Source of the DNA: Sinotaia quadrata
Taxonomy: Eukaryota > Mollusca > Gastropoda > Architaenioglossa > Viviparidae
NCBI GenBank assembly: GCA_028829895.1
Contig: CM054181.1
Coordinates: 30,712,857 to 30,776,856, forward strand
Length of the DNA: 64,000 nt
Reading direction: 5' to 3'
Shown: positions 20,020 through 31,765 of the stretch, in pieces
Layout: each line of letters begins with the position of its first letter
How positions within the stretch are numbered: position 1 is the first letter of the stretch
Made by a program: the position numbers and the translations under genes
The notes under the pieces: model-generated
What the model saw: the letters and a program-made list of their open reading frames with translations, nothing else
What the model was told of the DNA's origin: nothing
Databases searched by the model: none

Positions 20020-21565
20020 TGTTACGTTTCCAGTATTTATTTAAAGACCCTGCTTAGAATAATTAAAAGACTTTAAATATAATTAATTCTTCCTCTCATA
20101 TTCTACGCAGACTGGTTGCTCAATTTATTATCTGACTAATTAAAAGTGCGTCTTGTAGTTCAGACGACAAATTTACAGACTAATAAACTGCGAACTTTTA
20201 GCTAGATTTGAAAACAGTTAAATCCCTCTAAATTAATATGCACTCGTCATCAATCTTTCTGCTCATCCGCCCCCATTCAAATCTAAGAATTAATCTAATT
20301 GGTCTATTGTGCATAGAAATCAACTACTAAGAGGTATTAACAAAGAAAATAAGATTTAATAAAGTTTAACAAATTAACAATAAATCGAATGCAACGCGAA
20401 TAGTCTTCACTCTGTCTTTACGCGCCTATGCCTGATTTTTGTCAATCTAAATTGCCAGAAAAGTGTTCCTTTGAGATCTGTACACTTGATCTTGCACTTA
20501 GCTCTATTCTTGTATCCTTGGTCTCAACACTCAGTCATGCTGATTCGTTCCCTCAGTCCCCCTTTAACGACACACGTGGTGCATAAGGAATGATGTCCCT
20601 TTGTTAGTGGCTAGGAACTGGAATTTTTGCAGCATGGCCCTCAGAGTGGATTTCGACACGCTTACACCAATAAGCTAATGCAGGTGAGGCATGGGTGAAC
20701 ATGAACCATGAGCCGACCTGTGGATGCAACGTGTTTGGATATAATTCTCAACCTAACAGGTCCTACCTAGGCATGGCTCAATTAAATGCGCTGAACAAAG
20801 AGTTTCGACCTCGCGTCGCTTACAATTAAATTTTAGAAAAAATATAATCGTCTCACATGTGTTCCATTTAACAGTCATGACGTATGAAGCAATAAAATAG
20901 ATACAACGTTAAATTAATGTTCATACAAGAGGTAATTCAAACCGACAGAGCGCTTCACAATTTACAATTAAAATTACACGCAATAATTGAATTACATGAA
21001 GAATTCATATCGAGCGCAGCATTCTGGCTCTTAGTGAATTAAACAATATAAATTAAAGTACAGAAATGGAAAAATGGTTACAATAAATTTATATTCCGTA
21101 ACATATAGGTTTTCAGCTATTTCTCTGAACCATGCTCAAGTGTATATGGAAATCATATAATACATAGCACAAATACATACTTAAACAATACATAGGCAAA
21201 TACTATTAAATAAAATGATACCTTTGAGAGAAGTCGAAGGGTACCTTGATTCTCTATGGCGCCGGCTGCCTCTCACGACCCGAGTAAGCTGATGGAATTA
21301 GCTAAAATGTGCTCGAAGTGAGGGAGCGGAAGCGTGTGGGTACATATATAGAAAGGTATATTGCGTATCACGTGACTGTTCGCAAAGCATGTGGTTGGTT
21401 CGAGAACTGGACAATGGTCCTAAAGTTACATAACATCTTGACCTGTTCTAGAAGCACCTAGAAAAAGGAAGCTTTGAACAAAGGGCCAAGGGTTTCAAAT
21501 ATTCGAATTTGAAGTAAACAAGGCAAGTGGGTCACGAAGTCGGACAATTTTATCAGACTGTGACA
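20020..21565 (-). repeat. 5' LTR (right copy)
   Basis: It is 1,546 bp and collinear with the left LTR without any visible difference. In the sense direction this copy carries the promoter. It is bounded by ACCTT on the outside and the primer-binding site on the inside. Confidence 0.97.
21345..21350 (-). promoter_or_regulatory. Candidate TATA box of the 5' LTR
   Basis: TATATA on the sense strand lies in CTATATATG about 215 bases into the LTR, followed by a locally GC-richer segment. It is the best-placed TATA-like word for U3. A start would then fall near 21,310-21,320. The same word at 14,580-14,585 is the 3' LTR copy. Confidence 0.5.
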
Positions 21566-21570
21566 ACCTT
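21566..21570. repeat. 5-bp target-site duplication, right
   Basis: ACCTT is identical to 13,250-13,254 and abuts the right LTR. Confidence 0.95.
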
Positions 21571-23110
21571 CAGAAGCTCTATCTTCACGACTCGGGATGA
21601 CAAGTTTTCCAATGGACTGGAGAGAGGAAAGGTGGGACTGTGTGTGCAAAGGGTGGGGAAGGTCAGGTGCAACAATCGTTCGCTACTCTGATAAGGTTTT
21701 TATTTTTAAAAACCATGACGTCAGCAATATCTTCCCCTTCCGCCAGTACTTGTTCCACCGTTGATCCGTTTGTGCATACAAATGACAGCGGCCTGTGCTC
21801 GTGTTTACCCGCGACAGCAGTGAATTTGCCTGCGTGTCTTGAGGCTTACGTGTCTAGTATCCAGTTAGTCTGAGCAAGTGCAGTTCACATTTTCTCAAAC
21901 TCCATAATTTATTTGTGAGCAATTTTTTGTTATTGTGATGTAATCCCCCCACCCCACCCCACCAGCCTTTTGCTATTGTGACGTCCACTTTGCTACTGTA
22001 ATTTACCCCCCCCCCCCTTTGCTACTGTGATATACTTCCCACATATTTCCAATCTTGTCTATGAACACGCATGCAAAGACACCAACATACACACAGAAAC
22101 ATTCGCATCACATACAAACTACACACGCGGAACACGAACGCTAATGTGTAATTCCAGCAATTTATTACCGGTGTTTATTCAACAAAAATCACTCCACCCA
22201 TTGAGTCACCTACCGTTCGCATCATAGTCTTGCAAATATGGAGACTCTGTTGGCAAGTACTATGTAACCTTTTGATTTCAAATACATATGTAGCACTAAA
22301 CGGCCATTGTAGCATCGAAATAGACCAAAGCTATTCCGCTTTTGATCTCCAAGAGTGTCTTTCAGTCAATTTACACACTACCACTCCATTTTCAAAAGTT
22401 TACACTAGACAATAAATAAGAACAGCAGTCGAATGAAACTGCACGTTGAAATCGTACATTAATTGAACCCAATAAATTAGGCAAGCGTACGTTCTACCTA
22501 CGTACAGCCTGTACAATGTTTCCGACGAGTATATTTCTTAGTAGTGTGCTGGTTAGTACACTCTTGCGTTTGAACAACCTTGAATTTTAGTACCTCTCCC
22601 GATAGCTGATTGATAAAATCTTAGTGTCTGAATGTTGAAATTAATTAGACTAATCCATTGTTCCTTTTCAATGAAGCCAGGATGTCAAAGAGCAACATCC
22701 TGAAGGCCTGGCTATGCAATATATTGACTGGTTGGTGTACACTGGTACCTCTATGAGATTTTATCTTACCTGTCATTTTTGGTATCTTATCTGTCGTCCT
22801 TTCTTTTAATATGCATTTACAGATGATTAAAGACAGTACTGAACTCTACGATCGTCCAAAATTTATTTGGCGAAGCGGATTAAGTTTTAATGAACCTTGC
22901 CTGATAGCAGAACTGAAGAGATACGTTCGTGTCATTAAAAGTCCATTTTGTGCACACATTACAATTTGCCTGTTACCTGTTAGATACGAGTACCGCACTG
23001 GCATAACCCACCAGGCAAATTTCTAGCCAAATGTTCTGATCGAATAATGCATGGAAACTGCTTTGTCACGGTCAAGGTATGACGAGAATAGAAATGCGTG
23101 GAAAGTAAAA
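21571..23110. other. Unique stretch right of the LTR element
   Basis: It contains a C-rich degenerate repeat at about 21,935-22,040 (TTTGCTACTGTGA cores with C runs). Plus-strand frames of 60-77 codons at 21,640, 22,027, 22,230 and 22,811 have no recognised domains. No RNA gene was seen. Confidence 0.5.
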
Positions 23111-23124
23111 CGTTTTTGAATGAA

Positions 23125-24510
23125 CATTATAGAGAGAGTGCGAACGAGAGAGAGACGAGGGAGAAGAGAGGACAAAGGGAAAAGAAGAGAAGAAGAAAAT
23201 GACAACCGAAGACAAGGGAGAGTGAGAGTAGGGAAGCTGAGAATACGGCAGAAAGAGTTAGAACAAAGAGAAAGAAGAGGAAAGAGAAGAAAGAAAGAGT
23301 AGGGAAGCGAGAGCGCGGGAGAAAGAATTAAAACAAAGAGAAAGAAAAAAGAGGAAAGAGAAGAAAGAAAGAGTGATGAAGCGAGAGCGCCGGGAGCAAG
23401 ACAAGACAAAGAAATAGAGAGGTGAGACTGCGGGTGAGAATGTCATAGAGAAGAGGAGAGAAACAAGACCACAGAGAGAGAGAGAGAGAGGCAAGAATTT
23501 CGAGGGTGACATGGAAAGAGAGAGGCGTGTGAGGGAGAGAGAGAAGGAAGGAGAGAGGAAGAAAAAAAACGTGTTACTGGGAGAAAGAGAGAGAAAAAGA
23601 GAATAAGGCATACTGTCCCTTATAGAGAAAGATAGAGTAGAGAGACAGAAGCATACACTTATGCAGAGAAAAAGAAGAAAAGAAAGGGAAGTAGAGAGAC
23701 AGAGACTTTCTCACTTATTCGGAGAAAGATACCCAGAGACAAATCTTTGGCTTGGTATAAAAATAAATGGGAGGGCGAGAGTCGACATTGCGCGAAAGCC
23801 GGAAGCGCCCCCTACAAAAAGAAGAAGAGGACGTTTATTGAAGAAGGAAAGACAGCAAGACAACATGGACGAAAGAAGACAAGTAGAGAGAATGAAAGAC
23901 AAAACAGGACAGCAAGACAACATGGACGAAAGAAGACAAGTAGAGAGAATGAAAGACAAAACAGGACTGCAAGACAACATGGACGAAGAAGAGAGGAATG
24001 AAAGACGAAACAGGACTGAGGATAGGAAAAAAAAAGAAAGAGGGGGTAGAGAAGAAACAACAAGAGGTGGGTAGCAAGACAGAACAGAAAATGATTTGTC
24101 AGATCAGAATAAAAAAGAGGGCAGAGGGACAAAATGAATAAAAGGGATAGAGAGGGTAGAATGAAAAAGTGATAGAGATGAGAGAATGAAAAGTGGGGTA
24201 GGACAGAATGAAAAAAAGGGAACAGAAAGGACAGAATGTAAAAGAGGGGAATAGAGACGACAGAATGAAAAAAGGGGAATAGAGAGGACAGAATGAAAAA
24301 AATGGGAATAGAGAGGACAGCATGTAAAAGAGAACAGAATGAAAAGGGGGATAAAGAGGATAGAAAGATATTGGGAAGAGATGGAGAAGCGGTAAAGACA
24401 AAACGGGGGTGGGGGGTGGAGGAAGAAGGGGGTCAGAACAAAGAAAGGAACCATTAAGGAAAAACAAATAGAGAGCAATGCCATAAGACTTAGGAAACAG
24501 TGGTAAGAGC
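23125..24510. repeat. 1.4-kb purine-rich tract with embedded repeats
   Basis: The plus strand is overwhelmingly A and G, with GAGAGA, GAAAGAGAAG and AGAATGAAAAA words. Its complement gives long pyrimidine frames encoding Ser/Leu/Phe-rich peptides. Embedded are a 57-bp tandem repeat (23,855-24,018) and 25-30 bp AGAATGAAAAA units (24,140-24,350). Frames of up to 148 codons on both strands are composition artefacts. Confidence 0.9.
23855..24018. repeat. 57-bp tandem repeat, ~2.9 units
   Basis: Units start GCAAGACAACATGGACGAA at 23,855, 23,912 and 23,969. The first two are identical by eye and the third is truncated. The 57-bp unit keeps a 19-residue charged repeat in frame by arithmetic. Confidence 0.93.
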
Positions 24511-25655
24511 GGCCCCAGAGGGTGGTCAGTCACGCACTCAGACAAGGTTTACATGTAACTCAGCACGAGTCACACTTCCCACAAACACTGGCTCAGATTT
24601 TTCCACGAAATGGCTAAAGCGTTGGTAGCGAATGTTAATCACAAAATAATCACTCAAGCTTGCCTTACCTTGGAAACGAGAGCGCAAAACCGGAAGCAGC
24701 TTTGTAATCATCGGAAAGTGGAGACTTAGGACCGGAACTTGCCGTTTGAAAAAGGAGGGATATGCATTTAAAGCCAACACAATTAATACTGATATTTTAA
24801 TTTCCAAATCTGCGTCTAATGTTATCTGTTTTATGCTTACAGATAGGCTTATAGAAATCTAGAGTAGAAGCTTGCTATTTATTACAATAAAATATAATTA
24901 TACATAAAATCTTATTCAGTAATATTTTAAAGAGTTGAATTAACTCAAGTGTGAGTAGGCAGATCGAATCACTCCAAAAATTAACTCACGTGAACAGTTG
25001 CGTACGAGTTATCTCGAACTCTTCCCCTAGGGCAATCAGGTGGGCTATCTGAAACTGACAATCTGAGGTTAGAGCGTGCACGTGATACAGAAAACTTGTT
25101 CTCTGGAGGATATAGCGAAGCTTTTGTTTGTCTATGTATAGTTCTACAAAGTTGATTTTGTTTTTGGTGAGAGGTCGGAGCTTTTATTGTCTAACTCTAT
25201 ATGAAAGCGAAAAGAGAAATATTACATTTAAAGAATTAAGAAGCGAAAACAAAATTCAAAATAAATAAAAATTTAAATACACGTACACAAGTAAAAGAGC
25301 AGTAAATAATAACACAATCGAACAATTTATAAATGAAGATTTTCCAAATAAATAATTTAAAATGTTTCATAACAATCTTTAAACCTGAAACAAAAATAAA
25401 ACTCAACAACATTTCTTTTAAATATTTTTCTTTAAAAAAATAGTATGTTTATACAAGAGAGTAATTGAGTTGCCATTTAGCTCTATTATTTTGTTACACC
25501 GGTCCTCAAGTCTAAAATGAGATCTATAGACTTGCCGCGCAGGTACAACAATAGTTCATTAACATACTGAGACGCACGTAATCCGAAAGTAACTAGAGTC
25601 AGACAGTCTATTAATATTAAAACAGTAGTAAAAGCCTATATGATCACACGACCAA
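24511..25655. other. AT-rich unique stretch, no gene seen
   Basis: An 89-codon minus-strand frame at 24,538-24,807 shows no recognisable domain. The remainder is A/T-rich with no repeat or RNA gene. Confidence 0.5.
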
Positions 25656-25659
25656 CAAG

Positions 25660-26037
25660 AGCACAAGATGTACTCGTGTGAGAGCTGCGTTGGTCCGTTT
25701 TCTTACCTCAAGTTGTACGTGTGTGAGAGATGTACAGGTTTGTTTATAGTCATACAAGTTTATAAGTGCATGAGAGCTGCATTGGTCCGTTTTCTTACAT
25801 AAAAGTTGAGATTTGTTTAAAGTCATGCACGTTGTACGTGTGTGAGAGATGTAGAGATTTGTTTAAAGTCATACACGTTGTACGCGTGTGAGAGATGTAG
25901 AGATTTGTTTAAAGTCATACACGTTGTACGCATGTGAGAGAGGTAGAGATTTGTTTAAAGTCATACACGTTGTACGTTGTGAGAGATGTAGAGATTTGTT
26001 TAAAGTCATATACGTTGTACGTGTTTGAGATCTGCAT
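25660..26037. repeat. 43-44 bp minisatellite, ~8 units
   Basis: Units carry GTGTGAGAGATGTAGAGATT, then TGTTTAAAGTCATACACGTT. The four right-hand units are nearly identical. The left units carry an alternative GAGCTGCGTTGGTCCGTTTT insert, so two unit classes coexist. Confidence 0.92.
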
Positions 26038-26809
26038 TGTCGGTGAAAAAGTGGATCTAAAGGGATCCACAGCTGCATTACGTGGTCTTTAGAAAAGTAG
26101 TCATTAGATGCTAAAATGTTGGGAACCACTGTTTTATCATATCTGTCTTGTACCTTATTCATGTCAGCATATCATTTATTTAACTTTCTCTTCTGCCAGG
26201 GACAGCAGGTATGGTCGCTGTATGTCATCATTTGATATGCCATTTGTCATATGCACATATTTGGCTTCGTAAATATTATGCATCCTAACCTGTCTCTATA
26301 TCTCCACAATCGTGTGTCGTCTCACCGTGATCAAATCCCCACACGTGTCTCAACATTTTCCTTGGCTTGAAAGTACATGCGTAAACTATATTTACTGACA
26401 AGTCAAGAGTTCTGAGGTCATTGCTCCTAGAATGCTTCTACAAATCTCGTTAGCTTGTATTCAAATTTAACAACACCTTGTGCTCTCGGTATCCAATGCT
26501 ATGTGGTCAGTACTCCCCCCTCCCACCCACCCCATCCAGAACAATGACGGCAGCAGTGCTTCAAGTTCACCAACACACACGGATAAAAACGATTCATTTG
26601 CTAAAAGTAAACTCATTAATGTCAAGTTTCGACCAGTCTTCGGCTCATGCATCCTGTCAAATACTTACTCCATCAGCGCATGTAGAAGTTGGTTTTAAAG
26701 AGTCACGGTGGTTTTTCACAATCATGGGTAGACAACTCTTTGCGAATTGACAAGAGTCGAAAATACCATCTGGCCAGTTTTAAAGGGAAATAACTCATAG
26801 TCTAATACA
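26038..26809. other. Unique stretch, no gene seen
   Basis: There are several short overlapping frames near 26,470-26,750 without domains. AAAGGGAAATAACTC occurs near 26,782, just before the left arm of an inverted repeat. Confidence 0.45.
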
Positions 26810-27275
26810 GGTGGCAAATCTGAATTATTGCTAGATGGTTGGCATTCGTTTCTCATGGCATTCTTGAAGACTTTTCTTAAAGTATATACAAGATACAATC
26901 TTAGGGGAGAGAGGTCTATACATATTATCTCTGTACTGTACATATACATATTACGTCTGTACAGTGACTCTGACCATTCTGGGACAATGACCCATACAAA
27001 TAGCCATTTTCTGGCCAAGAAGTGAAAAGTGTATTTGTCCTATCCTATAATATTAAAAATACTACAACCATTTTCTCTCTGGCAGGCCTCTTTGAATGCT
27101 AGTTCTCTGTTTTGATGACTTTTGCAAAGTAATAGCTGAATGCTAATTGTCTGTTCTTGACTTATCACTACTGGTGTTTTGCTTCATATTGACAACGTTC
27201 GGCCTCGTACTATCTGAGAGTTGCTACAATTGAGCAACGTATGCCAACAATCTAGCAATAATTCAGATTGCACCC
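26810..27275. mobile_element. Inverted repeat pair, possible MITE
   Basis: About 40 bases at 26,810-26,849 recur inverted at 27,237-27,275 with about two substitutions and two single-base indels; the shared core is TCTGAATTATTGCTAGAT. The spacer is about 390 bp. AAAGGGA follows the same direction outside each arm at slightly different spacing. No clean target duplication was identified, so the element's limits are uncertain. Confidence 0.55.
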
Positions 27276-27499
27276 TCATCCCTTTGAAATTCCCACGTTT
27301 AACAAAAGTTTTCTTCACTACGTATTGGTTGCATTATTTTGTATCATGCAAGCATTTTAGGGGTGGTTTTCATACGAAGATAACATTATTTTCGCATCAC
27401 GAAGTTCAAAGTTTAAACAAATCAAGTTCAATATACTATGAAGCAGATGAAACTGAGCCAGTGACACCCTATTACCCTCCAATATCAGATTAAGTCCTT

Positions 27500-27835
27500 A
27501 CACTCAAATGTAAATCTTAATCACACATACATTAAATTCTTAAGCTCATTGTAAGGCCCGAACACAGTTACATTGAAACCTTAAACTCATTATAAGGCCT
27601 AAACACATACAATAAATGCTTACACTCATTAAAAGGCCTAAACACATACAATATATGCTTAGACTCATTGTAAGACCTCAACACAAATACATTACATTTT
27701 AATACTCATTATAAAGTCTACACACTTTACAATATCCGATACATGTATTTAAATTCTTTAACTTTTTGGGTCTGCACAGTGCAATACCGAATACATTACA
27801 TTCTTAAATTAATTATAAGGCTTGCCCACTTTGCA
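27500..27835. repeat. Degenerate repeat flanking the 68-bp array
   Basis: Units of about 37-58 bp share ACTCATTATAAGGCCTAAACAC and CATACAATA-type blocks. They are strongly diverged and merge into the next array. Confidence 0.65.
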
Positions 27836-27837
27836 AT

Positions 27838-28285
27838 ATTGAATGCGATGCTTGCTCACTTCGCAATATTGCACATTTTGCAATATTGAATACAATGTTT
27901 GCACACTTTGATACAATGCTTGCTCACTTCGCAATATTGCACATTTTGCGATATTGAATACAATGTTTGCACACTTTGATACAATGCTTGCTCACTTCGC
28001 AATATTGCACATTTTGCGATATTGAATACAATGTTTGCACACTTTGATACAATGCTTGCTCACTTCGCAATATTGCACATTTTTGCGATATTGAATACAA
28101 TGTTTGCACACTTTGATACAATGCTTGCTCACTTCGCAATATTGCCCATTTTGCGATATTGAATACAATGCTTGCACACTTTGATACAATGCTTGCACAC
28201 TTTGATACAATGCTTGCTCACTTCGCAATATTGCACATTTTGCAATATTGAATACAATGTTTGCACACTTTGCAATATTCGATCC
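27838..28285. repeat. 68-bp minisatellite, ~6 units
   Basis: Units contain TGCTTGCTCACTTCGCAATA, CACATTTTGCGATATTG and GTTTGCACACTTTGATACAA. Units are near-identical apart from single-base indels, and one has a duplicated TTGCACACTTTGATACAATGC segment near 28,170-28,210. Minus-strand frames of 71 and 121 codons are artefacts. Confidence 0.93.
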
Positions 28286-28290
28286 TTTAG

Positions 28291-29250
28291 TTTGGAAAGT
28301 CAAACTGACTGTTGGTCTTGTACTACGCAGTATTAGATTAAACCTTTGGGTCTGCAATCTCTCAGAATCTTAAAAACAAGAAAGACTCACACTTTTTATT
28401 TAAGCAAAAAGGAAAGGCAAAGATATGTAGCTGAGGTCATTTGCAACGTAATGTCCTTGTGAAGGGGCTGGAGCAGGGAGGTAAGGGACGGAGAAACTTG
28501 AGCTCTGAAACAGGCCTACCTTTAAGACCGGAAATGTAGGATGACGCATTTTATCGATTCCTCCCAAGCTCATGCAAAGCTGCATAACCATGACCTTTCA
28601 TAAACACCAAGGTGACGTGTCCCGTAACCCTAGCCCCTGTAAAAAGAAAAGTCCCTTTAGCAATCTATGACGTGTTTGCCCCATAGCGGTCGTGTCATGA
28701 CTGAGTGGCAAAACCAGTTTAGAAAGGGACGGGTGTTAGGTGCACATTTACTTAGCTTACTTCCCTTGATATCTGTTCCTTTCGATAGACTTTCGTCCTT
28801 GATTGAATAATTGATCTTCGGTTCCTGAAGCGCTCTACCTATCTATCTCTCTGCTGACACAAAAGTATATCTGGCTGTCTCTCTATTTTTCAATCTTTCG
28901 TGCTTTATTTATAGAAAACCCACTTAAGCGCAGTTAAAAAGACCATTTTTAAATGAAAAAATATTATAGAAATTTCTGTTTAATTTAATCTTATGTACAG
29001 TTATAATGGGACAAACTTCTTCCATTGACAAGCATCTTATTATTAAGACAATCGATATTGAGAATACACGAGCTTTAAAAAAAATATATGGCTATTCGGA
29101 AAAGGCCTAAGAAATACACTAGCATTAATTTATAAAAAGCATCGAACTTCGTTTGAAATAATTAGATTGACTTCGTAAGGGGTGGGATGGGGTGGGGTGA
29201 TTGCGCTAGCTTCCTTTTTCCTTCCAGAGCATGCCTGTGCCTTTGGTCTT
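28291..29250. other. Unique stretch, no gene seen
   Basis: A G-rich GGGGTGGGATGGGGTGGGG run lies at about 29,180-29,198. No supported gene or RNA. Confidence 0.5.
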
Positions 29251-29445
29251 AGTGCTTACTAGTTTCCACACCCACCCTGCTATATTCTGGAATCCTGGCA
29301 ACACTAGGTACACCGCTTAGTGCTTACTAGTTTCCGAACCCACCCTGCTATATTCTGGAATCCTGGCAACACTAGGTACACCGCTTAGTGCTTACTAGTT
29401 TCCGAACCCACCCTGCTATATTCTGGAATCCTGGCAACACTAGGT
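29251..29445. repeat. 68-bp tandem triplication
   Basis: Units start AGTGCTTACTAGTTTCC at 29,251, 29,319 and 29,387. The second and third are identical by eye, and the first differs at two bases. Confidence 0.95.
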
Positions 29446-30660
29446 GTCGAAGTATCGAAGCCCAGCAAACGGGTTGGGAGTGTAATATATTTTCTCTCTG
29501 AAAAATCGACGATAGATGAAGGAGTAATTATTCGTGTAAGATAAAATAACCATTTGGTAAATGGGTTCTTAGGTGCTTGCCCTTAAAACGAACTCGTATT
29601 TTAAAAAATATATATAATAAAATATTTTCAGTATACAGGCGAACCATCTTATTAGTTTTATCGCAAAACAACCCCCCCCCCACCTCCGAGTCTCTCCTCC
29701 CTTTTCTAGCTTGAATGAAGTGCATAATTTAAATTAGATTACCTCTCCTCCCTTTGAGTCATTATGTTGAATAATAGCTTCTCTTTTACGCCCTTTCATC
29801 TCTACAGTTAGTCACGACTTAAGTGTCGCGTGATTAAAGAGTGTGTGTGTGTGGGGGGAAATTAAGAGAGAGGGATAGGAAAATATGCTTTTGGAAGAGT
29901 TGATCTTGTCTCACATCTATCAACATTCGCAACTTTTTAGCTTTTTGTTGCTTATTGTTTTTCTTTGATTTTTTTGTGTTTTTTGTTGTTGCTTTAGAGA
30001 AAAAATAGCTGTGCAGGTTGTCAGGTGAAAGTTCACAATAAGCCAACATTCCCGTGCCTGCTAATTACGATCTCAAACACCCGCATTGTGTAAATCTCTG
30101 AAAATTTAAGAATATTCTGAGGTCAAGAGCAACACAAAATAAAATCAGGAAACATTCTCAAATAAATTAAGAATAAACCTTCAACAGCTGAATTTAGACA
30201 CAACCTTTGTGTGACAACTTACAACGCTTTTCAACCCCATCACTTACAAACGTGTACTTTCAGTCTAAAAGTGCCATCTGTGCATGGATACTTTTAATTC
30301 CATCATTTTCGCTTTATGGATCCATTCTTTAATTCATTTTGAAACACTTACAATGTCATATAGAACATATTGTTTTCACAAACTCATCCGGCCTTTATAT
30401 ATAATGTAGCATTAATAATTAATTAATGTTGTGTGGTATTTTATTACACTTTACATTCACCACGTCATAATATCCACAGTGTATGTGAAAACGTCAATTA
30501 GTATGACTTAACTGAATACAAGACAACTATGGACAATAATTTTAATCAGCCGAGGCTGAGAGTGTTGAGATAATTAGATTATGTATTTACTAGAATAATC
30601 TGTTTATTTTGTGGAAGAATAAATGATGCAGGTTAGGTCCAACGTTCCCTATTTTTCCTT
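29446..30660. other. Unique stretch, no gene seen
   Basis: It includes C and G homopolymer runs (about 29,672-29,680 and 29,850-29,858) and a short GTGTGTG run. Minus-strand frames of 65-71 codons are unrecognised. Confidence 0.5.
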
Positions 30661-30757
30661 TGTGCGCGGAACTTTTTTCTGTGTGCGCAGAACTTTTTTC
30701 TGTGTGCGTAGAACTTTTTTCTGTGTGCGCAGAACTTTTTTCTGTGTGCGCAGAACT
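30661..30757. repeat. 21-bp minisatellite, ~5 units
   Basis: Units contain TGTGCGCAGAACTTTTTTCT. The 21-bp period keeps a 7-residue repeat open in several frames on both strands (for example 30,590-30,848), which is arithmetic rather than coding evidence. Confidence 0.93.
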
Positions 30758-31660
30758 GGCGGTTGCTACCAAAACTTATTGTTCCATGGAGACGTTCACA
30801 CCACCTTCTCACTTTCTCAATTTTGAAACGGGCGTTCCTGACGAGTGACGATATGTGAGTTTGTGATTGCCACAGGATGGCTTGTCGAGTCTGACGGAGA
30901 TAAATGTCACGATAGAGAAGCAGATGGAAGACAACAAACCCGCAACCTTTCTATCAAGTAAACGATAATTTCGACACAACACAATATTATTTATTTAATT
31001 AAAAATTTGCATGCTTTAAGTTTGATTTTTTAAAATTTCTTTTATAATTTTATATTTCTTCTTTAGTTCTCGGTGGCACGTAAATAACCAACGAGATCTA
31101 ATGACAGATTACGTGGCTCACTTTCCTTTGGGGGGGGGGAGGGAGGGAAGGGTGTTGGACATTTTGGGAAGATTAATGACCTGGAAAAAAATAATAATTA
31201 AAACAAAACTGATTAGAACTTCACTTTGATAACGGACGTCTAAAGCAAAGAGAATCTTGTCATTAGCAGTCTGGCTGAAAATATTTAAAATATTCTAAAT
31301 TTTATGTAATAATCAAAGCAATTGCTTTATCAAAGAAAATTTTGTTTGTTATTTTTGTTTTGTTTTGGCATCATTTCAGTGCTTAAGCTATTAAAGAAAA
31401 CGCATTTTATGGAAAAAAAATGTTCTAAACTTTAACTTTTTCGATGATATCATGCACCTGACTTGACATTGGAAGTTGGAACATACTGCATTGTACTTTT
31501 TCTGAACCCTTATTTTGCTTCCAGTGCAGACCGAATGAAATAAGTGTTACAAAGAGTTGATCAAATAAACAATTTGTGATGGCAACACACTCATTTATTT
31601 TCTAGTTCTCCATCACACTTAGGAGAGTGTATGCGAATGTTGAGTGAACAATATATTAGT
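30758..31660. other. Unique stretch with one weak exon candidate
   Basis: An AG-preceded segment at 30,874-30,952 stays open and is followed by GTAAAC, resembling an internal exon, but its peptide is unrecognised (see findings). A G-run lies at 31,131-31,140. The rest is AT-rich. Confidence 0.4.
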
Positions 31661-31663
31661 GTA

Positions 31664-31765
31664 CTCTCTCTCTCTCTTACACACATACACACGCACACAC
31701 ACAGACACACACACAGACACACACACACACAGACACACACACACACATACATACGCACACACATT
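31664..31765. repeat. (TC)n and (CA)n compound microsatellite
   Basis: A TC run of about 8 units is followed by interrupted CA/CAGA units. Minus-strand Val/Cys-rich frames over it are artefacts. Confidence 0.92.

Larger units (their letters stand above)
13255..21565 (-). mobile_element. Full-length Gmr1-like Ty3/gypsy LTR retrotransposon
   Basis: The 8,311-bp element is transcribed on the minus strand. In sense order it has a 1,546-bp 5' LTR (20,020-21,565), primer-binding site, 619-bp leader, one 1,458-codon gag-pol frame, 223-bp trailer with polypurine tract, and a 1,546-bp 3' LTR (13,255-14,800). It is flanked by ACCTT duplications. I found no difference between the LTRs by eye, which means very recent insertion. 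The pol order is protease-integrase-RT-RNase H, which for Ty3/gypsy-type domains is characteristic of Gmr1-like elements. There is no envelope frame. The structure is complete, but one integrase zinc ligand is altered. Confidence 0.97.

Noticed and set aside
24099..24545. 126-148 codon Ser/Leu/Phe/Pro-rich minus-strand frames
   Set aside because: They are the complement of the purine-rich tract, where stop codons are compositionally rare; no domain.
25660..26037. Repeat array considered as a CRISPR-like array
   Set aside because: Units are contiguous tandem copies without unique spacers, in a eukaryotic context. The same holds for all other arrays here.
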